Below the pieces are notes generated by a model that searched no databases, was not told the origin of the DNA, and saw only the letters and a program-made list of their open reading frames with translations. Positions 1 to 8,562 of a stretch of 33,856 nt of DNA are shown here, in pieces. Source of the stretch: an uncultured Granulosicoccus sp. Lineage in GTDB: Bacteria; Pseudomonadota; Gammaproteobacteria; Granulosicoccales; Granulosicoccaceae. How positions within the stretch are numbered: the stretch's first letter is position 1; each line of letters starts with the position of its first letter. The stretch lies in the NCBI GenBank assembly GCA_937991945.1, contig CALKLO010000040.1, forward strand, positions 1 through 33,856, read 5' to 3'. The position numbers were made by a program, and so were the translations under genes.

Positions 1-362
1 GTGTTGACAGAGTACTGGTAGTCGACAACAGAGGTGTCAATTGGGTCAAAGCGCGTAATAGAGTCGATACCAAATCGACCAATTTGATACAGGTCAGTAC
101 CATCAGTAGTAACCGCAATGTCAGAACCCGTTGCAGGGTAACTACCGTCAACAGTATTGCCGTTGGTTAGTGAAATACGGTCGATACGACCTGACGAGTA
201 ATCAGATGCACGCGCACCTGAAAATGCAAAGCTCGTTGTATTGTCTGAGCCCGTTGTTGCTGTCGAGTCATTTGAACTGCTGCATGCGCCGAGTGTGAGA
301 ACGCCTGCGATGAGCAGGGCGGTACGGCTAGCCTGAGAGTTAAGAGTCGGTAGGTTTATCAT
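1..362 (-). CDS. Lipoprotein, partial (C-terminus off the left edge)
   Basis: The reading frame starts at an ATG at 362 and is still open at base 1, so only about 120 N-terminal residues are visible. The N-terminus is a lipoprotein signal peptide: a short polar stretch, a hydrophobic run (TALLIAGVLTL), then a lipobox G-A-C with Cys27, followed by a Ser/Asn/Thr-rich linker typical of outer-membrane lipoproteins. After the linker come short strand-turn units (SGRIDRISLTNG, YQIGRFGIDSITRF) that look like beta-propeller blades; this fold is an inference. The gene starts 44 bases after the TonB receptor stop, so the two are probably cotranscribed under the cobalamin riboswitch. It may be a surface-exposed partner in corrinoid capture. 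It was too short to appear as an obvious ORF because it is truncated. Confidence 0.72.
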   Translation of the reverse strand, partial: MINLPTLNSQASRTALLIAGVLTLGACSSSNDSTATTGSDNTTSFAFSGARASDYSSGRIDRISLTNGNTVDGSYPATGSDIAVTTDGTDLYQIGRFGIDSITRFDPIDTSVVDYQYSVN

Positions 363-406
363 ATTGTCATTATCGTTTATTTGAAAAAATGCAGTAATAC
401 GGTTGG

Positions 407-2404
407 TTAAATATCGCGGGTTAGGTTGAGTGAAAATGTTCGCCCAGGTTTGGGAAAACCATTGAAGTCTTCCACGGTGTCATCACCTAAGTTATGGGCT
501 GATAAAGAAACACGCCAATGCTGTGGACGCCACATGATTCCCAGCGCGTGCTGCGTTGTATCAGCGGCCGGCAGAATGTTGGCTCTGTCGTAAAATTTAC
601 GTTGTTGAATATCAAGCTCGTACCAGACAGACCAGCGAGGCAATGCGTATTCGGCGCGGGTAAACCATGCTAGTTGCGCTTCTCCTGGCAAAAACTTATC
701 GTAAAAATCGGCGGTTCGATCTAGGTTCTTTGGGGACTGCCACGTTAAGTTGCTTGTTAGGGTGACTTGCTCAGATAGTTGCCATTGAGTGCTCAGTTCA
801 ATTCCGAGCACAAGCGCTTTACCAGAATTGATGGGTCGTCCTACGCCGCGAGAGTCGAAGGTAGTAACAATCAATTCATCACGATCACTGACAAATGCGC
901 CGGCTGAAAATTCATAGTCTGATTGGGTATAGACAACGCTTACATCAGCATTGAGTCCCTCTTCTGGTTGCAGATCAGGGTTACCGTTGATCAGTCCTAT
1001 AGAGCCGTATAGTTCGCCAAATGAGGGGCTGCGAAAATAACTGCCAACATTCGCTGTCACACTGATGGGGCCGTCGCTTTGGTAGGCTACGCCGAGTTGA
1101 GCGCCAGGTTCTTTGGCGCTACTCCTATCATTTGATGTGGTATTGCCTGTGCGTCGGTTGCCATAAAATTGATTACTTTGCCAATGTACTGAGGGGCTTA
1201 GTGTCCACTTATCAGAACTATCGAACCAAGTGTACTGACCTGTAAGCAGCCATTTATCACGATCGGCATCGTAGTCTGCGAAATCGGTCATTCTCTCGTC
1301 TGACACGAGTGACTCACGGCGAAAGTCCATGGATAAACCTAGGGTGCCAGAATCGCCTGGGTACTCCCAATAACTTTTCGCACCCAGTGTGCGCATGCGA
1401 TTAGTGGTGTCCTGAGCACCGAGTCCGATTTGACTCTCTGGGTCTTTAAATTGATTTTTATCGTTATGCCAATAAGCGTTTTGTCGTGAGTTCCATCCGC
1501 CTACATTATCGATAATATGAGACAGCTGCAGTTGAGCGGTGCGTGTGTCATACGTGGACTGGTTGTCCGGCAAGTTGCGCCATTCAGGTACTCCTAGTTC
1601 ACGTGCTGAGAACTGCAAAGTGATATCGGTACGGCTATCGTCGCGGTGCTTGTAGCCAGCTCGAAATAGCGCGGAGGAGCGCTTAGCATAGGCATTTTCA
1701 CGACGCTGAACTTCATCATCGTTTGGGTTAAGCGGTGTGCCGTTTTTGTTGAGGTACTGGAAATCATTCTCACTTTGCCGTCGGCTAGCGGCGGCGACTA
1801 CATCCCACTTACCCTGTTTGGACTGATGGGAGAGCTGAACGCCTTTTTGGGCGTGGCTGCCCACTTCTAAGCGAATACGATTTTTAGCATCTGAGTCTGC
1901 TGTGAGTTGTAGTGTGGTCAGATTAATTGCTCCACCGATACCACCGTGACCCAATTGTGAAGGGGTGCCACCGCGGTAGACATCAACGCCACCTAAATTG
2001 AGAATTTCTAATGTAGAGAGATCAATAACCGGATTGCCACCGGAATTGAGCAAAATTCCGTCTAAGTACACGCCTGTTTGAGCGGCGCTTGCGGCGCGTA
2101 TACTCACTGTTGAGTAACTTCCAAATCCGCCAGATTGACGATATTGAATGCCTGTTTCGCGGGCAATTACTTCGGCCAGGGCAGTAGGGGAACGAACCAA
2201 CGCCTCACGTCCGAGTCTTACGCGGCTTAGGGTCGCCTCTTCATCGACAACGTCGCCGGTTCTGTAATGACTAGTGCCGATGGCTTCTAGCGTTTCCAGG
2301 GAGTCACTCTGGAGTTGATCGTTATCGGTCGTTTGGGCATGCGCGACAAAACCTACCAGAGACATGGTAAGAAAAGCGGCAATTGTCGTTGGTGAGATAT
2401 TCAC
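407..2404 (-). CDS. btuB: TonB-dependent outer-membrane receptor, BtuB-like (vitamin B12)
   Basis: This is an outer-membrane beta-barrel receptor for TonB-energised uptake. The plug domain carries a typical run (LAEVIARETGIQYRQ, then VSIRAA, VYLDGILLN, VDVYRGGTPSQLGHGGIGGA). About 480 residues of alternating barrel strands follow, ending near GRTFSLNLTRDI. The substrate is inferred from the cobalamin riboswitch immediately upstream, not from barrel residues. The longest frame begins at a GTG at 2500, but that codon lies inside a hairpin just after the B12 box. The GTG at 2404 gives a compact signal peptide (N-I-S-P-T-T-I-A-A-F-L ... V-A-H-A-Q) with cleavage after AHA, so I prefer it, although no clear Shine-Dalgarno decides the matter. 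The downstream lipoprotein is probably in the same transcript. The gene symbol means BtuB-like, not proven orthology. Confidence 0.85.
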   Translation of the reverse strand: MNISPTTIAAFLTMSLVGFVAHAQTTDNDQLQSDSLETLEAIGTSHYRTGDVVDEEATLSRVRLGREALVRSPTALAEVIARETGIQYRQSGGFGSYSTVSIRAASAAQTGVYLDGILLNSGGNPVIDLSTLEILNLGGVDVYRGGTPSQLGHGGIGGAINLTTLQLTADSDAKNRIRLEVGSHAQKGVQLSHQSKQGKWDVVAAASRRQSENDFQYLNKNGTPLNPNDDEVQRRENAYAKRSSALFRAGYKHRDDSRTDITLQFSARELGVPEWRNLPDNQSTYDTRTAQLQLSHIIDNVGGWNSRQNAYWHNDKNQFKDPESQIGLGAQDTTNRMRTLGAKSYWEYPGDSGTLGLSMDFRRESLVSDERMTDFADYDADRDKWLLTGQYTWFDSSDKWTLSPSVHWQSNQFYGNRRTGNTTSNDRSSAKEPGAQLGVAYQSDGPISVTANVGSYFRSPSFGELYGSIGLINGNPDLQPEEGLNADVSVVYTQSDYEFSAGAFVSDRDELIVTTFDSRGVGRPINSGKALVLGIELSTQWQLSEQVTLTSNLTWQSPKNLDRTADFYDKFLPGEAQLAWFTRAEYALPRWSVWYELDIQQRKFYDRANILPAADTTQHALGIMWRPQHWRVSLSAHNLGDDTVEDFNGFPKPGRTFSLNLTRDI

Positions 2405-2491
2405 ACCTAAAAACCCCAAATTTCGTTCAAACAGGGCATAGGTGGCGGATGGAGATACGGAGTTGTCGTGTAGACATTTCGCGTTCTCCCC

Positions 2492-2521
2492 GACAACCAC
2501 CAGACACCCCGCCTGGTTGTG
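2492..2521 (-). promoter_or_regulatory. Hairpin in the riboswitch expression platform
   Basis: On the minus strand the stem ACAACCA / TGGTTGT, with an alternative inner pairing CCAG/CTGG, closes over a G-rich loop. It lies 16 bases after the B12 box and upstream of the preferred receptor start. There is no U-tract, so control at the level of translation is more likely than termination. It could be the alternative fold that responds to cobalamin. Confidence 0.45.
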
Positions 2522-2529
2522 GATACGGT

Positions 2530-2740
2530 ATCGAACGGCAGGTCTCCTGGCTTGTGATGGCGGGTATAACCCGTTGTTTTTACACCCTTCCCGAGTATCA
2601 AGACTCAGTGGGATATAGTAAAAACATCATCACGAACAGTTGCGGGGGCAGCCAAGGCATTGAACCTTGTTCCCTTTTCATCTTTGCAGAACCGTGCGAT
2701 GCGGGAAATCATACACGGTTTCTGACGCTAGACCCGTCTC
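2530..2740 (-). ncRNA. Cobalamin (AdoCbl) riboswitch
   Basis: Read on the minus strand, the region contains the conserved core GGGAA-N3-GGTTCAA-N2-CC, followed by GGCTGCCCCCGCAACTGT (2635-2653 region), then a CCACTG segment, and ends in the canonical B12 box AAGCCAGGAGACCTGCC at 2537-2553. An ACCGTG/CACGGT hairpin lies on the 5' side. These blocks, in this order and spacing, define the cobalamin riboswitch class. It sits directly ahead of the TonB receptor and should repress receptor synthesis when adenosylcobalamin is plentiful. The outer boundaries are approximate to within about 15 bases. Confidence 0.95.
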
Positions 2741-2828
2741 TAAATACGATGGATATGGTTCAAATTGCGCAAATAACCGCAGACACGATTATATTGGTGA
2801 GGTTACTTGTCTGGACATTGGGTGTAGC

Positions 2829-2858
2829 TACGGCACTCTACATGCACCTAATGCCGTA
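2829..2858 (+). repeat. Inverted repeat in the pseB upstream region
   Basis: A perfect 7-base inverted repeat TACGGCA / TGCCGTA is separated by 16 bases. On the plus strand it is followed by an A-tract, not a T-tract, so it is not an intrinsic terminator for that strand. It sits about 80 bases ahead of pseB and could be a leader hairpin or an operator. Nothing else in the 2746-2932 interval is recognisable. Confidence 0.35.
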
Positions 2859-2941
2859 TCCGCAAAAAAATGCCAACACCGTTGGGCCTGTCAGTAGAAT
2901 CTAGGTGGCTATAAGGCTCACGTGTTAGAGGAGTGAATCAG

Positions 2942-3937
2942 TTGTTTAAAAATTCGACCATTATGGTCACTGGTGGAACCGGCTCTTTTGGGCATGCTTT
3001 TGTTAAGCAGGCTCTGGATAACTGTAATCCCAAGAAAATCATCATTTATTCCCGTGATGAAATGAAACAGTGGGATATGGCGAAGGTTTTTGACAACGAT
3101 CCTCGCATCCGTTTCTTTATCGGCGATGTGCGCGATAAGGACCGGCTATATCGTGCAATGGATGGCGTTGACTATGTCGTACACGCAGCCGCTATGAAAA
3201 TAGTGCCTTCTGCTGAGTACAACCCGTTTGAATGTATAAAAACTAACATAGACGGTGCCATGCATGTCATTGATGCAGCCATTGATCGGAAGGTGAAGCG
3301 AGTAGTCGCGTTGTCAACCGATAAGGCGAGTAGCCCAGCTAACTTGTACGGTGCCACTAAATTAGCGTCAGATAAGCTGTTTGTTGCAGGCAATGCCTAC
3401 AGTGGCGATAAAACAACGAGTTTTTCGGTTGTGCGTTACGGTAACGTTATGTGTTCTCGAGGTTCTGTTATTCCGTTTTTCCAAGAACAAGCCAAAACGG
3501 GCGTACTACCGATAACCGATCCTAGAATGACGCGTTTCATGATTTCGCTCAATCAAAGCGTTGAAGCTGTTTGGACAGCGTTTAACGATATGGTGGGTGG
3601 CGAAATCTATATTCGTAAAATTCCGTCTATGACCATTGGCGATATTGCTAAAGCTGTAGCTCCCAATGCGAAACACAACATAATAGGAATTAGACCCGGT
3701 GAAAAGTTGCATGAGCAAATGATTAGTGTGGAGGATTCATACAGTACCTATGAGTATCCAAACTATTACAAAATTCTTCCTGCCATTCACAATTGGTCTG
3801 TTGATCCTGCTCGAATAAAAGAGGGTGTGAAAGTCGCCGAAGGTTTTGAATACAACAGCGCAACTAATAACGATTGGATGAATGCTGAGGCACTTCAATT
3901 TTGGCTTAAACGCTGTGCCCAACAAGATGCTGCCTAG
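2942..3937 (+). CDS. pseB: PseB, UDP-GlcNAc 4,6-dehydratase (5-inverting)
   Basis: First enzyme of the CMP-pseudaminic acid pathway. It converts UDP-GlcNAc to the 4-keto-6-deoxy-L-arabino sugar nucleotide in the cytoplasm. It is an extended short-chain dehydrogenase: the NAD(P)-binding loop TGGTGSFG is near residues 10-17. The IIIYSRDEMKQW segment is typical of PseB/FlaA1. The catalytic set STDK...Y-G-A-T-K is centred about residues 125-140. The frame opens at a GTG at 2933, but the AGAGGAG Shine-Dalgarno at 2927-2933 overlaps that codon. The TTG at 2942 lies 8 bases after it and gives MFKNSTIMVTGGTG, the usual length for PseB N-termini, so TTG is preferred. pseC follows 30 bases later on the same strand. 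Confidence 0.93.
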   Translation: MFKNSTIMVTGGTGSFGHAFVKQALDNCNPKKIIIYSRDEMKQWDMAKVFDNDPRIRFFIGDVRDKDRLYRAMDGVDYVVHAAAMKIVPSAEYNPFECIKTNIDGAMHVIDAAIDRKVKRVVALSTDKASSPANLYGATKLASDKLFVAGNAYSGDKTTSFSVVRYGNVMCSRGSVIPFFQEQAKTGVLPITDPRMTRFMISLNQSVEAVWTAFNDMVGGEIYIRKIPSMTIGDIAKAVAPNAKHNIIGIRPGEKLHEQMISVEDSYSTYEYPNYYKILPAIHNWSVDPARIKEGVKVAEGFEYNSATNNDWMNAEALQFWLKRCAQQDAA

Positions 3938-3967
3938 CAGTATCAGTACTTTTGCAAAGGTCCATCC

Positions 3968-5140
3968 GTGAACATACTCCCCTATGGTCGACAAGAGATT
4001 ACTCAGGCTGACAAAGAGTCGGTTGCTCGTGTTTTGCAATCAGACTTCATTACTCAGGGACCCGTAGTAGAACTATTTGAATCATCCATTGCCAGTTACT
4101 GCGGCTCTGCTCATGCGCTGGCTGTTAATAGCGCAACCTCTGCATTACATTTGGCTTGCCTTGCACTAGAGGTGGGGCCTGGCGATAACGTATGGACATC
4201 TCCTAACACGTTTGTGGCATCAGCTAATTGCGCGCGTTTGTGCGGTGCAGAGGTTGATTTTGTTGATATCGATCCTCGCACTTACAATTTGTGTGCTGAT
4301 GCCCTAGCCATAAAATTGAAAGCGGCTAGCGACTCTGGCGGCGTATTGCCTAAGGTGCTAATCGCCGTTCATTTTGCGGGACAGTCTTGTGACATGCTCC
4401 GAATTAGTCAACTCGCCGATGAATATAATTTTCGCGTCATTGAAGATGCGTCTCATGCCATCGGTGGACGCTATCTTGATAAGCCTATCGGTAATGGCGA
4501 GTACAGCGATATTTGTGTGTTTAGTCTGCATCCTGTAAAAATTATAACGACAGGCGAAGGCGGATTAGCACTGTGTAATGAGAGAGCTCTCCATGAGCGG
4601 ATGAAACTACTGCGTACTCATGGTGTCAATAAATCAAATAACGATACTGATGAGCCATGGCGTTACCAGCAAACAACACTAGGACTTAATTACCGATTGA
4701 CTGACATTCAAGCAGCGCTGGGTCTAAGTCAGCTTGAGCGATTAGATGCCTATGTGGCTCGAAGGCATGAGCTAGCAAGTCGTTATGATGCAGAGCTAAC
4801 AGGCATGGACTTGACACGGCCTTACCAGTCTAGTGATAGTTATTCAGCGTTGCATTTGTACCCGATTTTATCGTCTAGTAAAAATGGACAAGGTGACGAG
4901 CGCAGGCAGTTATATCACGCGATGATAAACCAAGGGATTGGTGTCAATGTGCACTACATACCTGTGCATTCTCAGCCCTATTATCAGGCTCTGGGTCATC
5001 GGTTGGGGGACTACCCACAGGCTGAGGCTTACTACAATAGAACCTTGTCTTTACCCATCTTTGGCTCCATGAAGAACCAAGAACAAGATCGGGTTATTGA
5101 AGCATTGCTAGCCTCGCAGCATCTTGCAAAAGCAGCCTAA
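3968..5140 (+). CDS. pseC: PseC, UDP-4-keto sugar aminotransferase
   Basis: Second pathway enzyme. It transfers an amino group to C4 of the PseB product, giving UDP-4-amino-4,6-dideoxy-N-acetyl-beta-L-altrosamine, with PLP as cofactor. The protein is 390 residues, the usual size for DegT/DnrJ/EryC1 sugar aminotransferases. It shows NSATSALHLA for phosphate binding, IEDASHAIGG (Asp160) for the pyridine nitrogen, and FSLHPVKIITTGEGG with the Schiff-base Lys191. The start is a GTG preceded by AAAGG at 3956-3960. It pairs with pseB in an operon. The stop codon abuts the stop of the convergent Maf gene with no gap, and a shared hairpin spans the junction. Confidence 0.94.
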   Translation: MNILPYGRQEITQADKESVARVLQSDFITQGPVVELFESSIASYCGSAHALAVNSATSALHLACLALEVGPGDNVWTSPNTFVASANCARLCGAEVDFVDIDPRTYNLCADALAIKLKAASDSGGVLPKVLIAVHFAGQSCDMLRISQLADEYNFRVIEDASHAIGGRYLDKPIGNGEYSDICVFSLHPVKIITTGEGGLALCNERALHERMKLLRTHGVNKSNNDTDEPWRYQQTTLGLNYRLTDIQAALGLSQLERLDAYVARRHELASRYDAELTGMDLTRPYQSSDSYSALHLYPILSSSKNGQGDERRQLYHAMINQGIGVNVHYIPVHSQPYYQALGHRLGDYPQAEAYYNRTLSLPIFGSMKNQEQDRVIEALLASQHLAKAA

Positions 5141-5155
5141 TTAGGCCGCTTTTTT
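5128..5155. terminator. Bidirectional intrinsic terminator between pseC and maf
   Basis: The stem AAAGC-A-GCCTAA / TTAGGC-C-GCTTT has one mismatch. It is followed on the plus strand by T6 and on the minus strand by T4. It overlaps both stop codons and therefore lies inside the last codons of both convergent genes. It probably ends both transcripts. Confidence 0.72.
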
Positions 5156-7678
5156 AGTTGTTGATACAGCGCTGTTATTTCGCATGCTCAGGCTAAGCGT
5201 CTTAGCTAAGTCAGCTTCATCTCGTCTATTTGCACCCGCTAAGATATCAGACATCAGTTGAGCTGCTTGCCAGTGTGTCGGAAAGTTCTCTATATAAACG
5301 CTTAGCAGTTCGACCGATGAATCGGTGTTGCCGCACAGGTTTAATAGCTTTGCGTATGACATGATGTATTGTGGGAGCATCTCACAAAGGGTGCCCAGTG
5401 CCGAGCATGCTTGATCTGGTTCATTCGTTGACAGATAGGCTTGAGTCATTCTCACCAGAGACTCCTCAATGATGCGTTGCATGGTGCCTAACGTTTCTGA
5501 TTGATCAGCCAATCGCCCGCTGCAGACATCAATAATTGATTGAAAATGAACAATTGAACTTTCGTGTTGTGCGTCTAACTCATCGATGAGTCCGAGTGCA
5601 AAACTGCGAAGTACGTCGCCAGGCCATGTGCTGCCTTTAAGGTTTTCACTCAAACTGAGCAAATCAGTGGTGTTCTTGATGTTGTACAGAAACGTAAGGG
5701 AGCGCATGCAATTGTCGATATCCAAATTATAGGATTTCAACTTTCTAGACAGTCTCGTATCCGTATCATTGACTGTTCCTATGAATGCATCCTGCGCTTT
5801 GTTGATGAGTGTCTGAGTGTCATCATCCCATCCAGTGTTGGAATAGGTCATGATTCGCCCTGGTGTTTGATCAGCGTCCCAGGCATTTAGTAGGTCTCTG
5901 ACTGATGTTTCACCAGAAAACTCATTAATGCGTAATCGAAGTCGGTACTCTACGTTTTCGATCATGCTCAAAAATATTTTTGCACCGTCTGAGTGAATTT
6001 TATAATAGTCGCTTATCCATGCCTCGAGTGCTGACTCATCCATTTCGTCAAACCCGCTAGGTCTTTGCAATGCCGTTAGATCCTTAGATTGGTAGTATTT
6101 TATGGAGTACATGTAATCGGCTGCACGTTTTTCAATACGCTGATCAATTTTGTCGAGCTTTGCGTTATAAAAACCTTTTTTATGTGCTTCTGAGGGTTTG
6201 TACATCCGAGCAATGATTTGTTGCGCTTGCTGACAAGATCTTATAATTAGATGGTATTGGGTCTTTGCATCAGTTACGTTCGTTTGTAGTGCGTGCAGAT
6301 CTTTTAGGAAATCAAAATTACGATATTGCTCAGTATGTTCTTCAAATGAAGGCTTTGATACTGGCAACAAAACGTCATCGGTAGATGTGTAAGGTATACA
6401 GTCAATTTTTGCAGCATGCTCGCTCAAATTAAACAATACACTAGTGTTTTGGTTTATAGATTTACCAAGGAATTCCAGGCTTTGCACACTGCGTTGCATG
6501 CGATATTGCGTACCTGCCATTTGTCCATTGTAAGTTTCCACTTGTGCGTCATACAAACTAGGCAAGCTTTGAAAGGCCGCTTCAGGAGAGTCTTTGCTGT
6601 GAGTATTTACTGATGAGTAGCAAAGATCCACACCCGTCATCAAAATCTGTTTGAAACCGAGGTTGGCAGCTACGACTATGGCTGTATGACTAACGGTGGG
6701 GCCGCCTGCAGCAACTGTATTGAGCGCTATTTCACTTTTTGTCGAGATCCAAGGCAGGCGAGTACCTAGGAAAAATTTTGGCCCGCGCCATTCTTGGACA
6801 AGCTGCGGCGAAGCATGGTACCCGCAAATCAATGGCACATCGTCCCACAACAAGCCGTGCTTGCTGACATCGTAGGAATAAAAGTACGGATCAATACTGA
6901 CTACAACGTCAGGCTTGATATTCAGTGACTGCAATTTTTCACAGAGTCTGGATATAGCCACGATAAAGAGCTTTTCACGGTTCTCAACAACCCACTCTAT
7001 GTGTAAATCTAAAGAAGGGCCACCGCCAAGTACAATGGCTGTGTGGTCTTGACCGAATGTCAAATCAGACAAGAGTGGCAACACGTTATCTGTAGCGTTG
7101 ATGATCTGTGTTCTGGCAAATGTTTGATTGCCAAGTTCGGCACTAACATCAAAGCGCCGCTTGTCGATAGCGCTACGAATTTCCTTATACAACGGCAAGT
7201 AAGATTGGGTGTAGTCGGTCAAGCAAGCCTGTGACTCTAGAAGCTCAATTTCACCACCCAAGAACCACGTGTGATCAGTGCCGTTGAAAACTTCGTTTTT
7301 CCAGTTACTTTGTGAGTGTAGTGTTATCGTCCCACCCGCATTATTCAAAAGTGTCCCATCACTGGATATGATATCTCCACAATCCTGTATTAAAGAATTG
7401 TAAATATCATCCGGCTCAATAAATACGATTCGTGTGCCAACCTTAGTGACGCGCTCGGCCATATAGCGTATGAATAAAGCGGAGTCTGAGCCTGTAACGA
7501 TATACATCACGTCAGGCCGGTCGAAATCAATGCTCGTATGATCGTCGAAATAACTGGCCGAAGGCGCCGGCACAAAAGCCTGGCGATTGAGGTTATCGAT
7601 ATAGCGCTCACCCCACGAATTTTCCGAAAATTGATAAGACAAAATTGCTTCCTCACGAAGAAAATGTAGAGTGGCCAT
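5141..7678 (-). CDS. maf: Maf-family motility accessory glycosyltransferase (DUF115/MptE-like)
   Basis: Maf proteins transfer activated nonulosonic acids, usually CMP-pseudaminic acid, to flagellin. The central DUF115 domain is clear at about residues 205-400: VLGGGPSLDLHIEWV, IKPDVVVSIDPY, the AAGGPTVSHTA loop and ILMTGVDLCYS. An N-terminal Maf flanking domain precedes it. About 250 C-terminal residues are helical and look TPR-like (DQACSALGTLCEMLPQYIM). At 845 residues it is somewhat long for the family. It lies inside the pse locus but on the opposite strand to pseB/C and divergent from pseF, so all three transcripts can be controlled separately. No flagellin gene is in the window. The start ATG at 7678 has only a weak upstream Shine-Dalgarno. 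Confidence 0.9.
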   Translation of the reverse strand: MATLHFLREEAILSYQFSENSWGERYIDNLNRQAFVPAPSASYFDDHTSIDFDRPDVMYIVTGSDSALFIRYMAERVTKVGTRIVFIEPDDIYNSLIQDCGDIISSDGTLLNNAGGTITLHSQSNWKNEVFNGTDHTWFLGGEIELLESQACLTDYTQSYLPLYKEIRSAIDKRRFDVSAELGNQTFARTQIINATDNVLPLLSDLTFGQDHTAIVLGGGPSLDLHIEWVVENREKLFIVAISRLCEKLQSLNIKPDVVVSIDPYFYSYDVSKHGLLWDDVPLICGYHASPQLVQEWRGPKFFLGTRLPWISTKSEIALNTVAAGGPTVSHTAIVVAANLGFKQILMTGVDLCYSSVNTHSKDSPEAAFQSLPSLYDAQVETYNGQMAGTQYRMQRSVQSLEFLGKSINQNTSVLFNLSEHAAKIDCIPYTSTDDVLLPVSKPSFEEHTEQYRNFDFLKDLHALQTNVTDAKTQYHLIIRSCQQAQQIIARMYKPSEAHKKGFYNAKLDKIDQRIEKRAADYMYSIKYYQSKDLTALQRPSGFDEMDESALEAWISDYYKIHSDGAKIFLSMIENVEYRLRLRINEFSGETSVRDLLNAWDADQTPGRIMTYSNTGWDDDTQTLINKAQDAFIGTVNDTDTRLSRKLKSYNLDIDNCMRSLTFLYNIKNTTDLLSLSENLKGSTWPGDVLRSFALGLIDELDAQHESSIVHFQSIIDVCSGRLADQSETLGTMQRIIEESLVRMTQAYLSTNEPDQACSALGTLCEMLPQYIMSYAKLLNLCGNTDSSVELLSVYIENFPTHWQAAQLMSDILAGANRRDEADLAKTLSLSMRNNSAVSTTKKAA

Positions 7679-7857
7679 TGAACCGTTACGCGGAAAACTA
7701 GACCAATACCGTTACCGTTAAGGTTCAATGTCTCTGCCAACACCTACATTTGTTGATATCCGATGGGTTACTTTTGCTAGAGCTTGTGAACACACGGCAT
7801 GCGTTTGGCAACGTCATGGTTACATCTGTTTCCAAATAGTGATTTTGGGTAAATTTC

Positions 7858-8562
7858 ATGACGCTCTGCATTATTCCAGCAAGGGGTGGATCTAAACGAA
7901 TCCCCAAAAAGAACATCCGCACCTTTGCGGGAAAACCGATGATTTTATGGTCAATCGAAGCTGCGCAAAAAACAGGCTGTTTTGAACAAATAATTGTGTC
8001 AACTGATTGTGAAGAAATTGCTCGTATCGCCGAAGAGGCGGGTGCCTTAGTTCCTTTCCGACGACCCGTAGACTTAGCGGATGATCATGCCTCTACCATG
8101 GCTGTGGTTACACACGCTATCGAATGGGCAAGCAGTCAATTTACTGAATTTAACGATGCGCAATTACCGGTGTGTTGCTTGTATGCAACCGCACCTTTCG
8201 TTCAAGCTGACGATATACGGCAAGGTTTGAGTCTTTTGACGAACAATGACTTCGTCATACCCGTGACAACGTTTGCACACCCGATACAACGGGCAGTCAA
8301 AGTAGGTGCTAACGGATGCTTGGAGATGTTTGATCCCGTGTTGTACGCATCGCGAAGCCAGGACTTAGAGGAAGCATGGCATGACTGTGGTCAGTTTTAC
8401 TGGGGCACGTCAGATGCTTGGAGCCAAGGTAGGTCGCCTTACGAAGGAACGAGTTGTCCGTTACCTATTCCCCGTTGGCGTGTGCAAGACATAGATACGG
8501 AGGAGGACTGGGTCGCTGCAGAATTACTGTTTGAGTCTCTGGCAATGCGCAGAGCTGCATAA
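7858..8562 (+). CDS. pseF: PseF, pseudaminic acid cytidylyltransferase
   Basis: Last step of activation: it transfers CMP from CTP to pseudaminic acid to give CMP-Pse, the Maf donor. The CMP-sialate-synthetase signature IPARGGSKRIPKKN is at residues 6-19, followed by PMILWSIEAAQ and IIVSTDCEEIA. The 234-residue length matches PseF. The acidic metal-binding C-terminal motif DIDTEEDW is present. It stands alone on the plus strand, with its stop directly abutting the stop of the convergent methyltransferase gene. The 179-base gap to maf must hold both divergent promoters; no confident -35/-10 pair stands out there. Confidence 0.94.
   Translation: MTLCIIPARGGSKRIPKKNIRTFAGKPMILWSIEAAQKTGCFEQIIVSTDCEEIARIAEEAGALVPFRRPVDLADDHASTMAVVTHAIEWASSQFTEFNDAQLPVCCLYATAPFVQADDIRQGLSLLTNNDFVIPVTTFAHPIQRAVKVGANGCLEMFDPVLYASRSQDLEEAWHDCGQFYWGTSDAWSQGRSPYEGTSCPLPIPRWRVQDIDTEEDWVAAELLFESLAMRRAA

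Noticed and set aside
2383-2904. Plus-strand open frame of 173 codons
   Set aside because: It runs antisense through the cobalamin riboswitch and the receptor's signal peptide and has no family features.
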